Shown: one piece after another, positions 1 through 7,069 of the stretch | Layout: every line of letters starts with the position of its first letter | Numbering within the stretch: the first letter of the stretch is position 1 | Program-made: the position numbers and the translations under genes | The notes under the pieces: model-generated | Seen by the model: the letters and a program-made list of their open reading frames with translations, nothing else | The model's database searches: none | Told to the model about the DNA's origin: nothing | Assembly: GCA_934747325.1 (NCBI GenBank) | Contig: CAKVGW010000017.1 | Span: forward strand, 1 to 31,831 | DNA: 31,831 nucleotides | Origin: an uncultured Candidatus Melainabacteria bacterium | GTDB lineage: Bacteria; Cyanobacteriota; Vampirovibrionia; Gastranaerophilales; Gastranaerophilaceae | Direction of reading: 5' to 3'

Positions 1-55
1 ATTCAGACCAGTAACGTGATAAGTTTAGAATCAAATCTTGAAAATTTAGCGCCAT
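1..55 (-). CDS. glyQ: glycine--tRNA ligase alpha subunit, N-terminal fragment
   Basis: Only the first 18 codons are in the window; the gene runs off the left edge. The translation MALNFQDLILNLSRYWSE matches the very conserved start of bacterial GlyQ (family pattern ...NFQDLILNLQRYWSEQGC). GlyQ is the catalytic alpha chain of the alpha2beta2 glycyl-tRNA synthetase, which charges tRNA-Gly in the cytoplasm; glyS would be expected nearby outside the window. An AGAAGGA ribosome-binding site lies 6 nt before the ATG, and a good sigma70-type promoter lies about 35 nt upstream. The call rests on a short but distinctive peptide. Confidence 0.85.
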   Translation of the reverse strand, partial: MALNFQDLILNLSRYWSE

Positions 56-88
56 TTTTAATTCCTTCTATTGTAAATTTTACACTCA

Positions 89-117
89 ATTATACACATA
101 AAGTAAAGAAATTGAAA
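89..117 (-). promoter_or_regulatory. glyQ promoter
   Basis: On the minus strand TTGAAA (112-117) is followed after a 17-bp spacer by a consensus TATAAT (89-94). This leaves a 5' UTR of about 27 nt before the glyQ ATG at 55. Sequence-based prediction only. Confidence 0.6.
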
Positions 118-162
118 GAGAAAGTAAAAGTTTTGTTAATTTTTGTAATAATTTATAAAAAC

Positions 163-186
163 GGTGCGCTCTTTAGAGCGCACCGT
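163..186 (-). terminator. intrinsic terminator downstream of adhE tail copy A
   Basis: Perfect GGTGCGCTCT / AGAGCGCACC hairpin with A/T runs on both sides, identical to the terminator after the intact adhE. It now most likely ends the Fic transcript, because the adhE tail lies directly downstream of the Fic stop codon. Confidence 0.75.
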
Positions 187-212
187 GAAATTTATTAATA
201 TTTAATTTTTAA

Positions 213-332
213 TTAAACATTACCATAATAAGTATCGATGTAGATTTGTTTGATATCAGACATCAATGGGTAAGCTGAGTTAGCACCTGTACATTGGTCA
301 TCGAATGCCAATTCAACAAGTTCATCCAAATT
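213..332 (-). pseudogene. adhE C-terminal remnant (39 codons plus stop)
   Basis: Read on the minus strand this encodes NLDELVELAFDDQ...IDTYYGNV followed by a stop. That is the last 39 residues of the adjacent AdhE with changes such as Pro to Ser and Gly to Thr. It has no start and lies directly after the Fic stop codon in another frame, so it is not translated as AdhE. No internal stop has arisen, so it is either recent or under no particular decay. It may be the original 3' end of adhE next to glyQ, or the relic of a second adhE copy. Confidence 0.85.
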
Positions 333-1416
333 ATTTTTTTAACGTATAATGTGTATTTCTGCCATCACCGATTTTTTTAAGGATTTTTTTATTAATCAAA
401 TCTTTAATATCATTACTCGCAGTATCTTGTGAACAATTACACATTTTAGCCCACTTAGTAGAAGTTAAATTCCCTTCAAAATTGTTCATAAATCTGTTTA
501 AAACTTTTTTTTGTCTTTCATTAAAGATAGTTTCAGAGTGTTTGTGCCAAAATTCTGCTCTTTGTATAACGTTAGCCAATATTTCATCGCTCGAAGAAAT
601 TGCTTGCAATAGATTTTCTAAAAACCAAACAAGCCAATCAGTAATATCCATCGAACCTTTTTGCGTTTTTTCTAAAATATTATAATAACTTTTTCTGTTT
701 TTTTGAATTTGTGATGACATAGAATAGAATCTAAATTTATTTTCATCACTTTTGGCTAATAACATATCTGTTAACGCTCTTGTTATACGCCCATTACCAT
801 CATCAAATGGGTGGATAATAACAAACCATAGGTGAACGATTCCGGCTTTTATAATATCATCGGTATTGTCATTATTTATATAATACAATAATTCGTTCAT
901 TTCAGACTCAACGAGATTTGCTTCAGGTGCTTTATAATGAATCTTTTCTTTGCCAAGATAACCTGAAACAACTTTCATCTCCTCTTTCCTGTAATCGCCA
1001 ACATTAATTTTGTAAATGCCGCTATAACCGGTTGGAAAAAGTGCTGCATGCCAACCAACAAGCCTTTTTTTTGTCATTGTTTCTGTAAAATTTTGCGTGG
1101 CATCTAACATCATTTCAACAACACCATCTATATGTCTTGATGAATTAATTTCTCCACCAATATCAATCCCCAATCTATGTGCAACTGATGAACAAACTGA
1201 GTGCCTATCCAAAATTTCGCCTTCAATTTCAGAAGATTTAATAATATTTTCGGTTAAGACTTGCATGTAAGCATTATTTTTAACCTCAAAGCCAAGAGTA
1301 TCCATTTTGCCAAGCAAATATCCTTGTGCTTTTTTAATATCAAAAAGTAATTTTTGAACTTTTTCTCCGTTCCATGTAAACTTGTGCCAGTCTGGATTTT
1401 GATAGATATACATCAT
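331..1416 (-). CDS. Fic family protein (AMP-transferase, class II, DUF4172 N-terminus)
   Basis: About 361 aa. Domains in order: an N-terminal DUF4172-like segment (MYIYQNPDWHKFTW...), a Fic core, and a C-terminal winged-helix-like segment (about residues 300-361). The catalytic motif HPFDDGNGRITR is intact, with the His that activates the target hydroxyl and the Gly-Asn-Gly-Arg phosphate cradle, so AMPylation is the likely reaction. SSEIEG upstream of the core fits the (S/T)xxxE(G/N) inhibitory helix of class II Fic enzymes, so autoinhibition is expected. I start at the ATG at 1416 because GGAG lies 6 nt before it; an upstream in-frame Met at 1470 lacks a site. No separate antitoxin gene is visible. 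The stop codon is formed at the junction with the adhE tail copy. Target unknown. Confidence 0.9.
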   Translation of the reverse strand: MMYIYQNPDWHKFTWNGEKVQKLLFDIKKAQGYLLGKMDTLGFEVKNNAYMQVLTENIIKSSEIEGEILDRHSVCSSVAHRLGIDIGGEINSSRHIDGVVEMMLDATQNFTETMTKKRLVGWHAALFPTGYSGIYKINVGDYRKEEMKVVSGYLGKEKIHYKAPEANLVESEMNELLYYINNDNTDDIIKAGIVHLWFVIIHPFDDGNGRITRALTDMLLAKSDENKFRFYSMSSQIQKNRKSYYNILEKTQKGSMDITDWLVWFLENLLQAISSSDEILANVIQRAEFWHKHSETIFNERQKKVLNRFMNNFEGNLTSTKWAKMCNCSQDTASNDIKDLINKKILKKIGDGRNTHYTLKK

Positions 1417-1509
1417 GCTAAACTCCGAATATTCTACGGATATTATAACAGTTTTTCTCCGAATGCGCAATATATTTTAATGTCGTGTTCAAAGAAAAAT
1501 TATAATTAT

Positions 1510-1604
1510 GGATTGCCACGAAAATCAAAGATTTTCTCGCAATGACCGGTTGCTAGACTTCTAAACGTGCCGTCATTGCGAAGGCGATTAGTCTGAAGCA
1601 ATCC
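1510..1604. repeat. nested inverted repeat of the GTCATTGCGA/GAAGCAATCC type
   Basis: GGATTGC (1510-1516) pairs with GCAATCC (1598-1604), and inside it GCAATGAC (1539-1546) pairs perfectly with GTCATTGC (1572-1579). A small GAAAATC/GATTTTC hairpin sits in the left half (1520-1536). The words resemble short palindromic repeats dispersed through many bacterial genomes; that likeness is from memory. Function unknown. Confidence 0.6.
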
Positions 1605-1623
1605 AGCCTTTTTTTAACTATTT

Positions 1624-1678
1624 TTTTTAGTTTGTAGTACGAGGTCGTGTTCAACATTTTTCATTGAACACGACTCAC
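1624..1678. repeat. flanking dyad repeat, left copy
   Basis: TTTTAGTTTGTAG followed by an 11-bp perfect hairpin GTCGTGTTCAA (1644-1654) / TTGAACACGAC (1664-1674) with a 9-nt loop. A related unit (TTTTAGTTGTAG, then a CGTGTTGGA/TCCAACACG hairpin, loop also 9 nt) lies at 2649-2695 on the other side of the repeat-protein gene. The pair may be the ends of a small cassette or shared terminators. Confidence 0.55.
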
Positions 1679-1751
1679 CAAATACGTTTTGTAACGAAAT
1701 ATTACAAATATTAAGCAACTCTAAAAATTGTTACAATCGGCGCAAACGTAG

Positions 1752-1787
1752 TAGTAGTACTAGTAGTAGTACTAGTCGTAGTACTAG
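1752..1787. repeat. 12-bp tandem repeat (3 copies)
   Basis: TAGTAGTACTAG occurs twice in direct succession, followed by TCGTAGTACTAG. Each unit carries the self-complementary core CTAGTACTAG or AGTACT, so each could be a protein-binding half-site pair. It lies about 90 bp upstream of the ATG at 1879. Confidence 0.8.
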
Positions 1788-1878
1788 TTCCGCGCTAACT
1801 TCAAGCAATTATGAAAAAGTAAAATTCTTTATTTAAGTATCAAGGGATTTCACACGAGAAAGAAAAGGAGATTTTAGA

Positions 1879-2592
1879 ATGAGTATTAAGAAAACAACAT
1901 TGCAACACAGAAAATTGGTTGTCAAAGCAGGAATGACAGCTGAGGATGTTAAAAATTCAAAAGATGCTACAGCTTTACAAAAAAAGTATGCGAATGTATT
2001 TGATTCAGATGGTCAAAAAGGTTTCAGCCAAAGAGAAGCTGATGTATTTAATGCAACTATAATTAGTGACCATGGTAAACAAGGAGTATCATTATGGACA
2101 CGATATCAAGATGGTAGTAAAAAAGAAACAAAATATGTTGGTGATGTCGATAGTTTTAAATTTACGCCTAAAGGTGATGTAAAACCTTATGTTGTAAAAA
2201 AAGGCTCTAAGCAACAACCTACAAGACCGCAACAACTTACAAGACCGCTACCACCATTAACAGAAGTGGTTTATGGTGACACTTTAACATATTATTCAAA
2301 ACAAGATAGTATTGAATTTCATAAAAAAGATAATGCAGGCTGGGCTAAATACAAAAATGCTGATAATGCAGGCTGGACTAAATACAAAAATGCTGATAAT
2401 GCAGGCTGGGCTAAATACAAAAATGCTAAAACAGATAAAGAAAGAAGCAAAGCTGGTGAAGAATGGTATGCAATGAGAGCAAAAGCTGCTGAAGAATATG
2501 AGGCAATGAGAGCAAAAGCTGGTGAAGAATGGTATGCAATGATGGACTCTGCTAAAAGACAGCATTGTAGTCAAGTTAGAGAAGGTAAATAA
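1879..2592 (+). CDS. hypothetical 11-residue-repeat protein
   Basis: 237 aa, unrecognised. A strong AAAAGGAG site 7 nt before the ATG supports the start. Residues 1-120 are hydrophilic and lysine-rich with no signal peptide, followed by a short proline-rich linker (QQPTRPQQLTRPLPPL). Residues 151-183 are three perfect or near-perfect copies of DNAGWAKYKNA, and residues 192-224 are three copies of a different 11-mer, A(G/A)EE(W/Y)xAMRAK. An 11-residue period fits an extended alpha-helix or right-handed coiled coil. The 33-bp DNA units are nearly identical, which points to recent expansion. The gene is divergent from the Fic gene and enclosed with it between the two adhE 3' ends. Cytoplasmic by prediction; function unknown. 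A Fic partner or substrate is possible but unsupported. Confidence 0.7.
   Translation: MSIKKTTLQHRKLVVKAGMTAEDVKNSKDATALQKKYANVFDSDGQKGFSQREADVFNATIISDHGKQGVSLWTRYQDGSKKETKYVGDVDSFKFTPKGDVKPYVVKKGSKQQPTRPQQLTRPLPPLTEVVYGDTLTYYSKQDSIEFHKKDNAGWAKYKNADNAGWTKYKNADNAGWAKYKNAKTDKERSKAGEEWYAMRAKAAEEYEAMRAKAGEEWYAMMDSAKRQHCSQVREGK
2329..2427 (+). repeat. 33-bp tandem repeat inside the repeat-protein gene
   Basis: Three contiguous in-frame 33-bp units (2329-2361, 2362-2394, 2395-2427), each encoding DNAGW(A/T)KYKNA. A single base (gct/act) separates the middle copy from the other two at the Ala/Thr position. Such near-identity suggests slippage or unequal crossing-over and likely copy-number variation between strains. 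Confidence 0.9.
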
Positions 2593-2648
2593 ATATAAAG
2601 ATTCTTTTCTGTTGAACTAGGACACTCTCTTTACAATTTCAAAAAATT

Positions 2649-2695
2649 TTAGTTGTAGTTGTAGTTCGTGTTGGACAATTGACATCCAACACGAC
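2649..2695. repeat. flanking dyad repeat, right copy / possible terminator
   Basis: TTTTAGTTGTAG precedes a perfect 9-bp hairpin CGTGTTGGA (2667-2675) / TCCAACACG (2685-2693) with a 9-nt loop. It resembles the unit at 1624-1678. Its position just after the stop at 2592 would also suit a transcription stop, though no T-run follows. Confidence 0.5.
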
Positions 2696-2708
2696 AAATA
2701 TATAAAGT

Positions 2709-2888
2709 ATAAAAACGGTGCGCTCTTTAGAGCGCACCGTTTAAGTTATTAATATTTAATATTTAATTAAACATTACCATAGTAACCGTCGATGTAGATT
2801 TGTTTGATATCAGACATCAATGGGTAAGCTGGGTTAGCACCTGTACATTGGTCATCGAATGCCAATTCAACAAGTTCGTCCAAGTTAT
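2709..2888. repeat. adhE 3'-end direct repeat, copy B
   Basis: The copy attached to the intact adhE, containing its last codons, stop (2767-2769) and terminator. It is about 94 percent identical to 155-334, and the identity stops abruptly inside the coding region at about 2888. Confidence 0.9.
2717..2740 (-). terminator. adhE intrinsic terminator
   Basis: GGTGCGCTCT / AGAGCGCACC stem with a 4-nt loop followed on the minus strand by a T-run, 27 bp after the adhE stop codon. The same hairpin is duplicated at 163-186. Confidence 0.8.
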
Positions 2889-5427
2889 CCATGAATGTTT
2901 TTTCATCAACACCGAAGTCTTTAATTGACTTAGGAAGGTCAATCTTATCCATCAATTCATCAACTGCCTTGATTAACAATTCAACCTTTTCATCATCATT
3001 CTTACCGCCCAAGCCTAATTCATCAGCGATTTGACCATATTTAGCCTTAGCGTTAGGGAATTTGTATTGAGGGAAGATTGCTTGTTTGTGTGGAGCATCA
3101 GAAGCATTGTATTTGATGATTTGTCTGAATAACAATGCGTTAGCTACACCGTGTGGAACGTGGTACATAGCACCAAGTTTGTGAGCCATAGAGTGGCACA
3201 ATCCTAAGAAAGAGTTAGCGAATGCCATACCTGCGATTGTAGCAGCGTAGTGCATTTTTTCTCTAGCGATAGGATCGTTAGCACCTTCCTTGTAAGAACG
3301 TTCTAAGTATCTGAATACTAACTTAGATGCTTCTAAAGCGTTTGAGTTAGTAAAGTTAGTTGCCATACAAGATACGTAAGCTTCAAATGCGTGAACTAAA
3401 GCATCGATACCAGACGCAGCAGTCAAGCCTTTTGGCATACCATCAACAAAGTTAGGGTCAACGATTGCCATATTTGGTGTTAAAGCGTAATCAGCAATAG
3501 CATATTTTACGTGAGTTTCATCATCAGTAATGATAGCGAATGGAGTTACTTCTGAACCAGTACCTGATGTTGTAGGAATAGCAACCATAGTAGCTTTCTT
3601 GCCTAATTCAGGGATTCTGCAAATTCTCTTTCTGATATCCATAAATCTCATAGCGATATCTTCGAAGTTTGTATCAGGTTGTTCGTACAATAACCACATA
3701 ATTTTAGCTGCGTCCATTGGAGAACCGCCACCTAATGAAATAATTACATCAGGTTCGAATGGTTTCATAATAGCCATAGCCTGGTCAATTGTTGACAATG
3801 TTGGATCCGGTTTAACATCAAAGAATACTTCGTGTTCAATACCGATTTCGTCAAGAACGTTAGTAATGGCATTAACAGCACCTGAGTTGAATAAGAATCT
3901 ATCAGTTACGATGAATGCACGTTTTTTACCTTCTAATTCACGAAGAGCTAAGTCAGTAGCGCCTCTCTTGAAGTAAACTTTAGAAGGAACTTTGAACCAT
4001 AACATATTTTCTCTCCTTTCAGCAACGGTTTTGTAGTTCAATAAGTTTTCTACGCCTACGTTACCTGAAACAGCGTTTCCGCCCCAAGAACCGCAGCCTA
4101 GAGTTAGTGATGGTTCAAGTCTGAAGTTGAACAAGTCACCAATACCACCTTGAGATGATGGAGAGTTGATTAGAACTCTACAAGTTGGCATTTTTTCGCC
4201 AAACATGTTGATTCTATCTTTTTTACGTTCGTCTGTGTAAAGAACTGAAGTGTGACCTGCACCACCTTTGCTTACTAAGTGATAAGCTTTTTCAGTAGCA
4301 TCTTCAAAATCACTAGCTCTGTAAAGAGTTAGAACTGGTGATAATTTTTCTCTTGAGAATGGATCTTCCCAGTCAACTTCAGGTCTTTCAACCAACAAGA
4401 TTTTAGCATCTTCAGGAACTTCGTTGCCAAAACCTGCTAATTCAGCGATTCTGTGAGGTTTTTGACCAACTACGTCAGGGTGAGCAGTACCTCTCTTTGG
4501 ATCGATAAGAGGAAGGTCGATTAATTTTTGTTGTTGACCTTCGTTAACAAGGTAAGCACCTCTGTATACGAATTCTTTCTTAACTTCTTCATAAATACTA
4601 TCAACAACTACTACTGATTGTTCAGAAGCACAAATCATACCGTTGTCGAAAGATTTTGACATAAGGATTGAAGAAACAGCCATTTTGATATCAGCAGTTT
4701 CATCAATAACAGCAGGAGTGTTACCAGGACCAACACCTAAAGCAGGGTTGCCTGATGAGTATGCAGCTTTAACCATGCCAGGACCACCTGTAGCCAAGAT
4801 ACAATCGATGTTAGGGTGTTTCATCAATGCGCTTGAAAGTTCAATTGATGGAACATCAATCCAACCGATAATATCTTCTGGAGCACCAGCTTTAACAGCA
4901 GCGTCTAAAACGATTTTAGCAGCTGCGATTGTAGATTTTTTAGCTCTTGGGTGTGGTGAGAAGATGATACCGTTTCTAGTCTTTAATGAAATTAAAGATT
5001 TGAAAATAGCAGTTGAAGTTGGGTTTGTAGTAGGAACGATACCTGCTAAAACGCCTAAAGGTTCTGCAACTACTTTTGTACCATTGATTTTGTCTTCTTT
5101 AATAATACCGCAAGTTTTAGCGTGTTTATGTTTGTTATAAATATATTCAGAAGCAAAGTGGTTTTTGATAATCTTATCTTCTAAAATACCCATGCCAGTT
5201 TCTTCAACAGCCATTCTTGCAAGAGGGATACGAGCCTTATCTGCTGCAGTAGCTGCTGCTTTGAATATAGCGTCAACTTTTTCTTGTGAGAAAGTTGCGA
5301 AAATTCTTTGAGCTTTGTGAACTCTAGAAATTAAGCCTTCTAATTGTTCAAGTGTTTCAACAACATTTGAAGATGCTTCTAGGCTTTTTTCCAAAGATTC
5401 AACGTTCTTTTTAGTCTTAGTTGTCAT
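2767..5427 (-). CDS. adhE: bifunctional acetaldehyde-CoA/alcohol dehydrogenase
   Basis: 886 aa, a full-length AdhE. It reduces acetyl-CoA to acetaldehyde and then ethanol, reoxidising two NADH in fermentation; family members form helical spirosomes in the cytoplasm. The N-terminal half is an aldehyde dehydrogenase with the catalytic Cys in GMICASEQS (Cys266). The C-terminal half is an iron-dependent alcohol dehydrogenase with the nucleotide-binding GGGSPMDAAK motif and iron-ligand histidines in LCHSMAHKLGAMYHVPHG. I start at the ATG at 5427 because AAGGAG lies just before it; an upstream in-frame Met at 5472 has no such site and is not conserved. It is transcribed alone and ends in a strong terminator. 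The last 39 codons are duplicated 2.55 kb downstream, next to glyQ. Confidence 0.97.
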   Translation of the reverse strand: MTTKTKKNVESLEKSLEASSNVVETLEQLEGLISRVHKAQRIFATFSQEKVDAIFKAAATAADKARIPLARMAVEETGMGILEDKIIKNHFASEYIYNKHKHAKTCGIIKEDKINGTKVVAEPLGVLAGIVPTTNPTSTAIFKSLISLKTRNGIIFSPHPRAKKSTIAAAKIVLDAAVKAGAPEDIIGWIDVPSIELSSALMKHPNIDCILATGGPGMVKAAYSSGNPALGVGPGNTPAVIDETADIKMAVSSILMSKSFDNGMICASEQSVVVVDSIYEEVKKEFVYRGAYLVNEGQQQKLIDLPLIDPKRGTAHPDVVGQKPHRIAELAGFGNEVPEDAKILLVERPEVDWEDPFSREKLSPVLTLYRASDFEDATEKAYHLVSKGGAGHTSVLYTDERKKDRINMFGEKMPTCRVLINSPSSQGGIGDLFNFRLEPSLTLGCGSWGGNAVSGNVGVENLLNYKTVAERRENMLWFKVPSKVYFKRGATDLALRELEGKKRAFIVTDRFLFNSGAVNAITNVLDEIGIEHEVFFDVKPDPTLSTIDQAMAIMKPFEPDVIISLGGGSPMDAAKIMWLLYEQPDTNFEDIAMRFMDIRKRICRIPELGKKATMVAIPTTSGTGSEVTPFAIITDDETHVKYAIADYALTPNMAIVDPNFVDGMPKGLTAASGIDALVHAFEAYVSCMATNFTNSNALEASKLVFRYLERSYKEGANDPIAREKMHYAATIAGMAFANSFLGLCHSMAHKLGAMYHVPHGVANALLFRQIIKYNASDAPHKQAIFPQYKFPNAKAKYGQIADELGLGGKNDDEKVELLIKAVDELMDKIDLPKSIKDFGVDEKTFMDNLDELVELAFDDQCTGANPAYPLMSDIKQIYIDGYYGNV

Positions 5428-5564
5428 TTTGAATCTCCTTTTTTTAGTACGGCTATAACAATATTGCAACACAAATTAAAATTATTGTCAACGCAAGTCA
5501 ACATGAGGATTTAGGGGATATATAGTATATAAATTAAGCTAAAATCCGCACAAGAAAAAGCATT

Positions 5565-5591
5565 TAGCGAGTGTAAAACTTACACTCGCTA
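5565..5591 (-). terminator. hairpin after the 428-aa gene
   Basis: TAGCGAGTGTA / TACACTCGCTA perfect 11-bp stem with a 5-nt loop, about 50 bp beyond the stop at 5641. The T-run on the minus strand (GCTTTTT) starts a few bases late, so termination may be partial. It also separates this gene from adhE. Confidence 0.5.
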
Positions 5592-5640
5592 AAAAAGCTT
5601 TATAAATTCTTTATATTCTTTTTTTATTTTATTAAAACAA

Positions 5641-6927
5641 TTAGATTCCAAAAGCAGTTTTAAATCTGTTTACATCAAAATCAATAGCGCCTGTTCCTTG
5701 AGAAGTTTGAGTTTCAGAGCCTTCTTGATTTTGAGAACCATTCATTTGATTCCAAATATTTGTGCTTTCGCCTTGACCTTCATATTCAGCAATTGCAGAA
5801 GTTAAATCAGCATTAGCGTCTGCAACTTGTGACCAAGAACCTGTTGCTGTAATGATTGAATCCAATTTTGTTTGATAGTTGCCAACTAAACTAACTGCGT
5901 TATCACTTTCGCTTTGTACATTGCCAACTAAGCCTGTTATACCTTGAATGTTAGAACCCATTTTGCCGATTGCTTGAGTTAGTGAAGCCAATGTTTTAGC
6001 AGAACCGCCAATTCTTGTTGCACCTGCAGCTGTTTGGTCTGCACCAATCTGTATTAATTTAGAACTTGCAGTTTGACCAAATACAGGAACCCAGCTTGTT
6101 GCACTTCCGCTTGTTGTTGCAGTAGCACCAACAACTTCGTTAGCTACGCCTGTTGTGCCTGTTGCAGTATTGGTTACCATTTGTTGAGCTGCATTTTGAA
6201 CAAAACCTTTTAAATCATTTGTGCCGTTAGAAATTGTTGTAGCGGCGTCTATTACCAAATTTGCCAATTCATTTGTTGAATTTTCAATGATTGCATTTTG
6301 TTCTTGAATTTTTGTTTGAGCTTTTTCACTTAAGAATGACATTTGGTCTGTCAATCCTTGGATAGTTTTAGAAGCTTTATTGATATTTTTTAAGGCTTCT
6401 TGTTTTGCATCAGTATTGGAAACTCCATTGTTAATGATTCGTAAGTTTTCTTCTATAATCTCAGCTTGTTTCAATACAGCTTTTTGAGCTTCTTCTATAT
6501 CATTTTGATTTCCGCCGATTTCTTCAATTTGAGCAATAGCTTTTTGAATATCGGCAGTACCTGATTTAATGTTGCCAACGATTTCATCAACTTTAGATTT
6601 TACTTCTTCAGCTGTTTTATCGGCATTTTGATTTACTTGGTTAGCTTTGTTATCGTTGTTGCTAACTTCTTTCGTAGCTTTAGAGTTTTCATTTGTACCC
6701 AAGCTCATTATCATGCTCATCAATTTTTGAACCATGTTTGTGATTGCTTGAGCTTTTTGTTGGTCATTACCTTCAACAGCAGATTGTCCATCTTGAACCA
6801 ATCCCCAAACGCTGTTTAAATAATCATTTCCGGAAGCAGAAAAAGCACCATTAACACCAAGTGATGACAATTGGCTCTTTGCGCTATTTAATATTGATTG
6901 AAAATCTGTATTAAATCCTGTACTCAT
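5641..6927 (-). CDS. hypothetical coiled-coil protein
   Basis: 428 aa, not recognised. It is rich in Ala, Ser, Thr, Asn and Gln, with no signal peptide and no obvious catalytic motif. Roughly residues 70-235 are charged, heptad-like helices; residues 240-330 are Gly/Ala/Thr-rich and fairly hydrophobic (TTSGSATSWVPVFGQT); the tail is Gln/Ser-rich and ends in FGI. A secreted or surface-assembly protein exported without a classical signal is one reading, a cytoskeletal-type filament another; neither is shown. The start lacks a strong ribosome site (AGTAAG just upstream), so it is a little uncertain. It is monocistronic, with adhE transcribed in the same direction downstream and speB divergent. 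The 17-bp string ATACTTTATATATATAA in its leader also occurs before the gene at 30034. Confidence 0.7.
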   Translation of the reverse strand: MSTGFNTDFQSILNSAKSQLSSLGVNGAFSASGNDYLNSVWGLVQDGQSAVEGNDQQKAQAITNMVQKLMSMIMSLGTNENSKATKEVSNNDNKANQVNQNADKTAEEVKSKVDEIVGNIKSGTADIQKAIAQIEEIGGNQNDIEEAQKAVLKQAEIIEENLRIINNGVSNTDAKQEALKNINKASKTIQGLTDQMSFLSEKAQTKIQEQNAIIENSTNELANLVIDAATTISNGTNDLKGFVQNAAQQMVTNTATGTTGVANEVVGATATTSGSATSWVPVFGQTASSKLIQIGADQTAAGATRIGGSAKTLASLTQAIGKMGSNIQGITGLVGNVQSESDNAVSLVGNYQTKLDSIITATGSWSQVADANADLTSAIAEYEGQGESTNIWNQMNGSQNQEGSETQTSQGTGAIDFDVNRFKTAFGI

Positions 6928-7018
6928 CTTACTTACTGCTTCCTATTAATACCATCTTATATATATAAAGTATGTAAAAAATAATGAATTTCAGGTCTTT
7001 AGATTATTGTAACAAAAC

Positions 7019-7047
7019 TTAACAAAGTCTAAGCTTTTTGTTATATA
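7019..7047 (+). promoter_or_regulatory. speB promoter
   Basis: TTAACA (7019-7024), 17-bp spacer, TATATA (7042-7047); a TATAAT begins two bases further on. The speB ATG follows after about 22 nt with AAAGGAG in between. Confidence 0.5.
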
Positions 7048-7069
7048 ATATTTAAAAAAGGAGAAAATT

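Larger units (their letters stand above)
155..334. repeat. adhE 3'-end direct repeat, copy A
   Basis: This copy of about 180 bp matches 2709-2888 over its full length with no gaps and roughly 11 mismatches (about 94 percent identity). It contains the last 39 codons of adhE, its stop codon, the AT-rich spacer and the terminator hairpin. Together with copy B it encloses the Fic gene and the repeat-protein gene. The arrangement is what remains after a tandem duplication, or after insertion of an element that regenerates the 3' end of its target gene. Confidence 0.9.
1417..1878. other. intergenic region between Fic and repeat-protein genes
   Basis: No coding sequence is supported here. The stretch is dense in short repeats: a nested dyad at 1510-1604, an 11-bp hairpin at 1644-1674, an extra copy of that hairpin's arm at 1482-1492 (GTCGTGTTCAA), and three 12-bp tandem repeats at 1752-1787. 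The two genes are divergent, so promoters for both should lie here, but I cannot pick clear -35/-10 pairs. Confidence 0.6.

Noticed and set aside
16..198. 60-aa plus-strand ORF at the left edge
   Set aside because: It overlaps glyQ, its promoter and a terminator on the other strand and has no ribosome site.
331..1416. Fic gene as part of a Fic/antitoxin (FicT-FicA) pair
   Set aside because: No small antitoxin gene lies next to it, and the inhibitory motif SSEIEG is built into the protein itself (class II).
1752..1787. CRISPR array
   Set aside because: The units are contiguous 12-mers without spacers, and no cas genes are present; no other spaced direct repeats were seen in the window.
2296..2574. 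92-aa Phe/Ser/Cys-rich minus-strand ORF
   Set aside because: It is the antisense shadow of the repeat region of the gene at 1879-2592.
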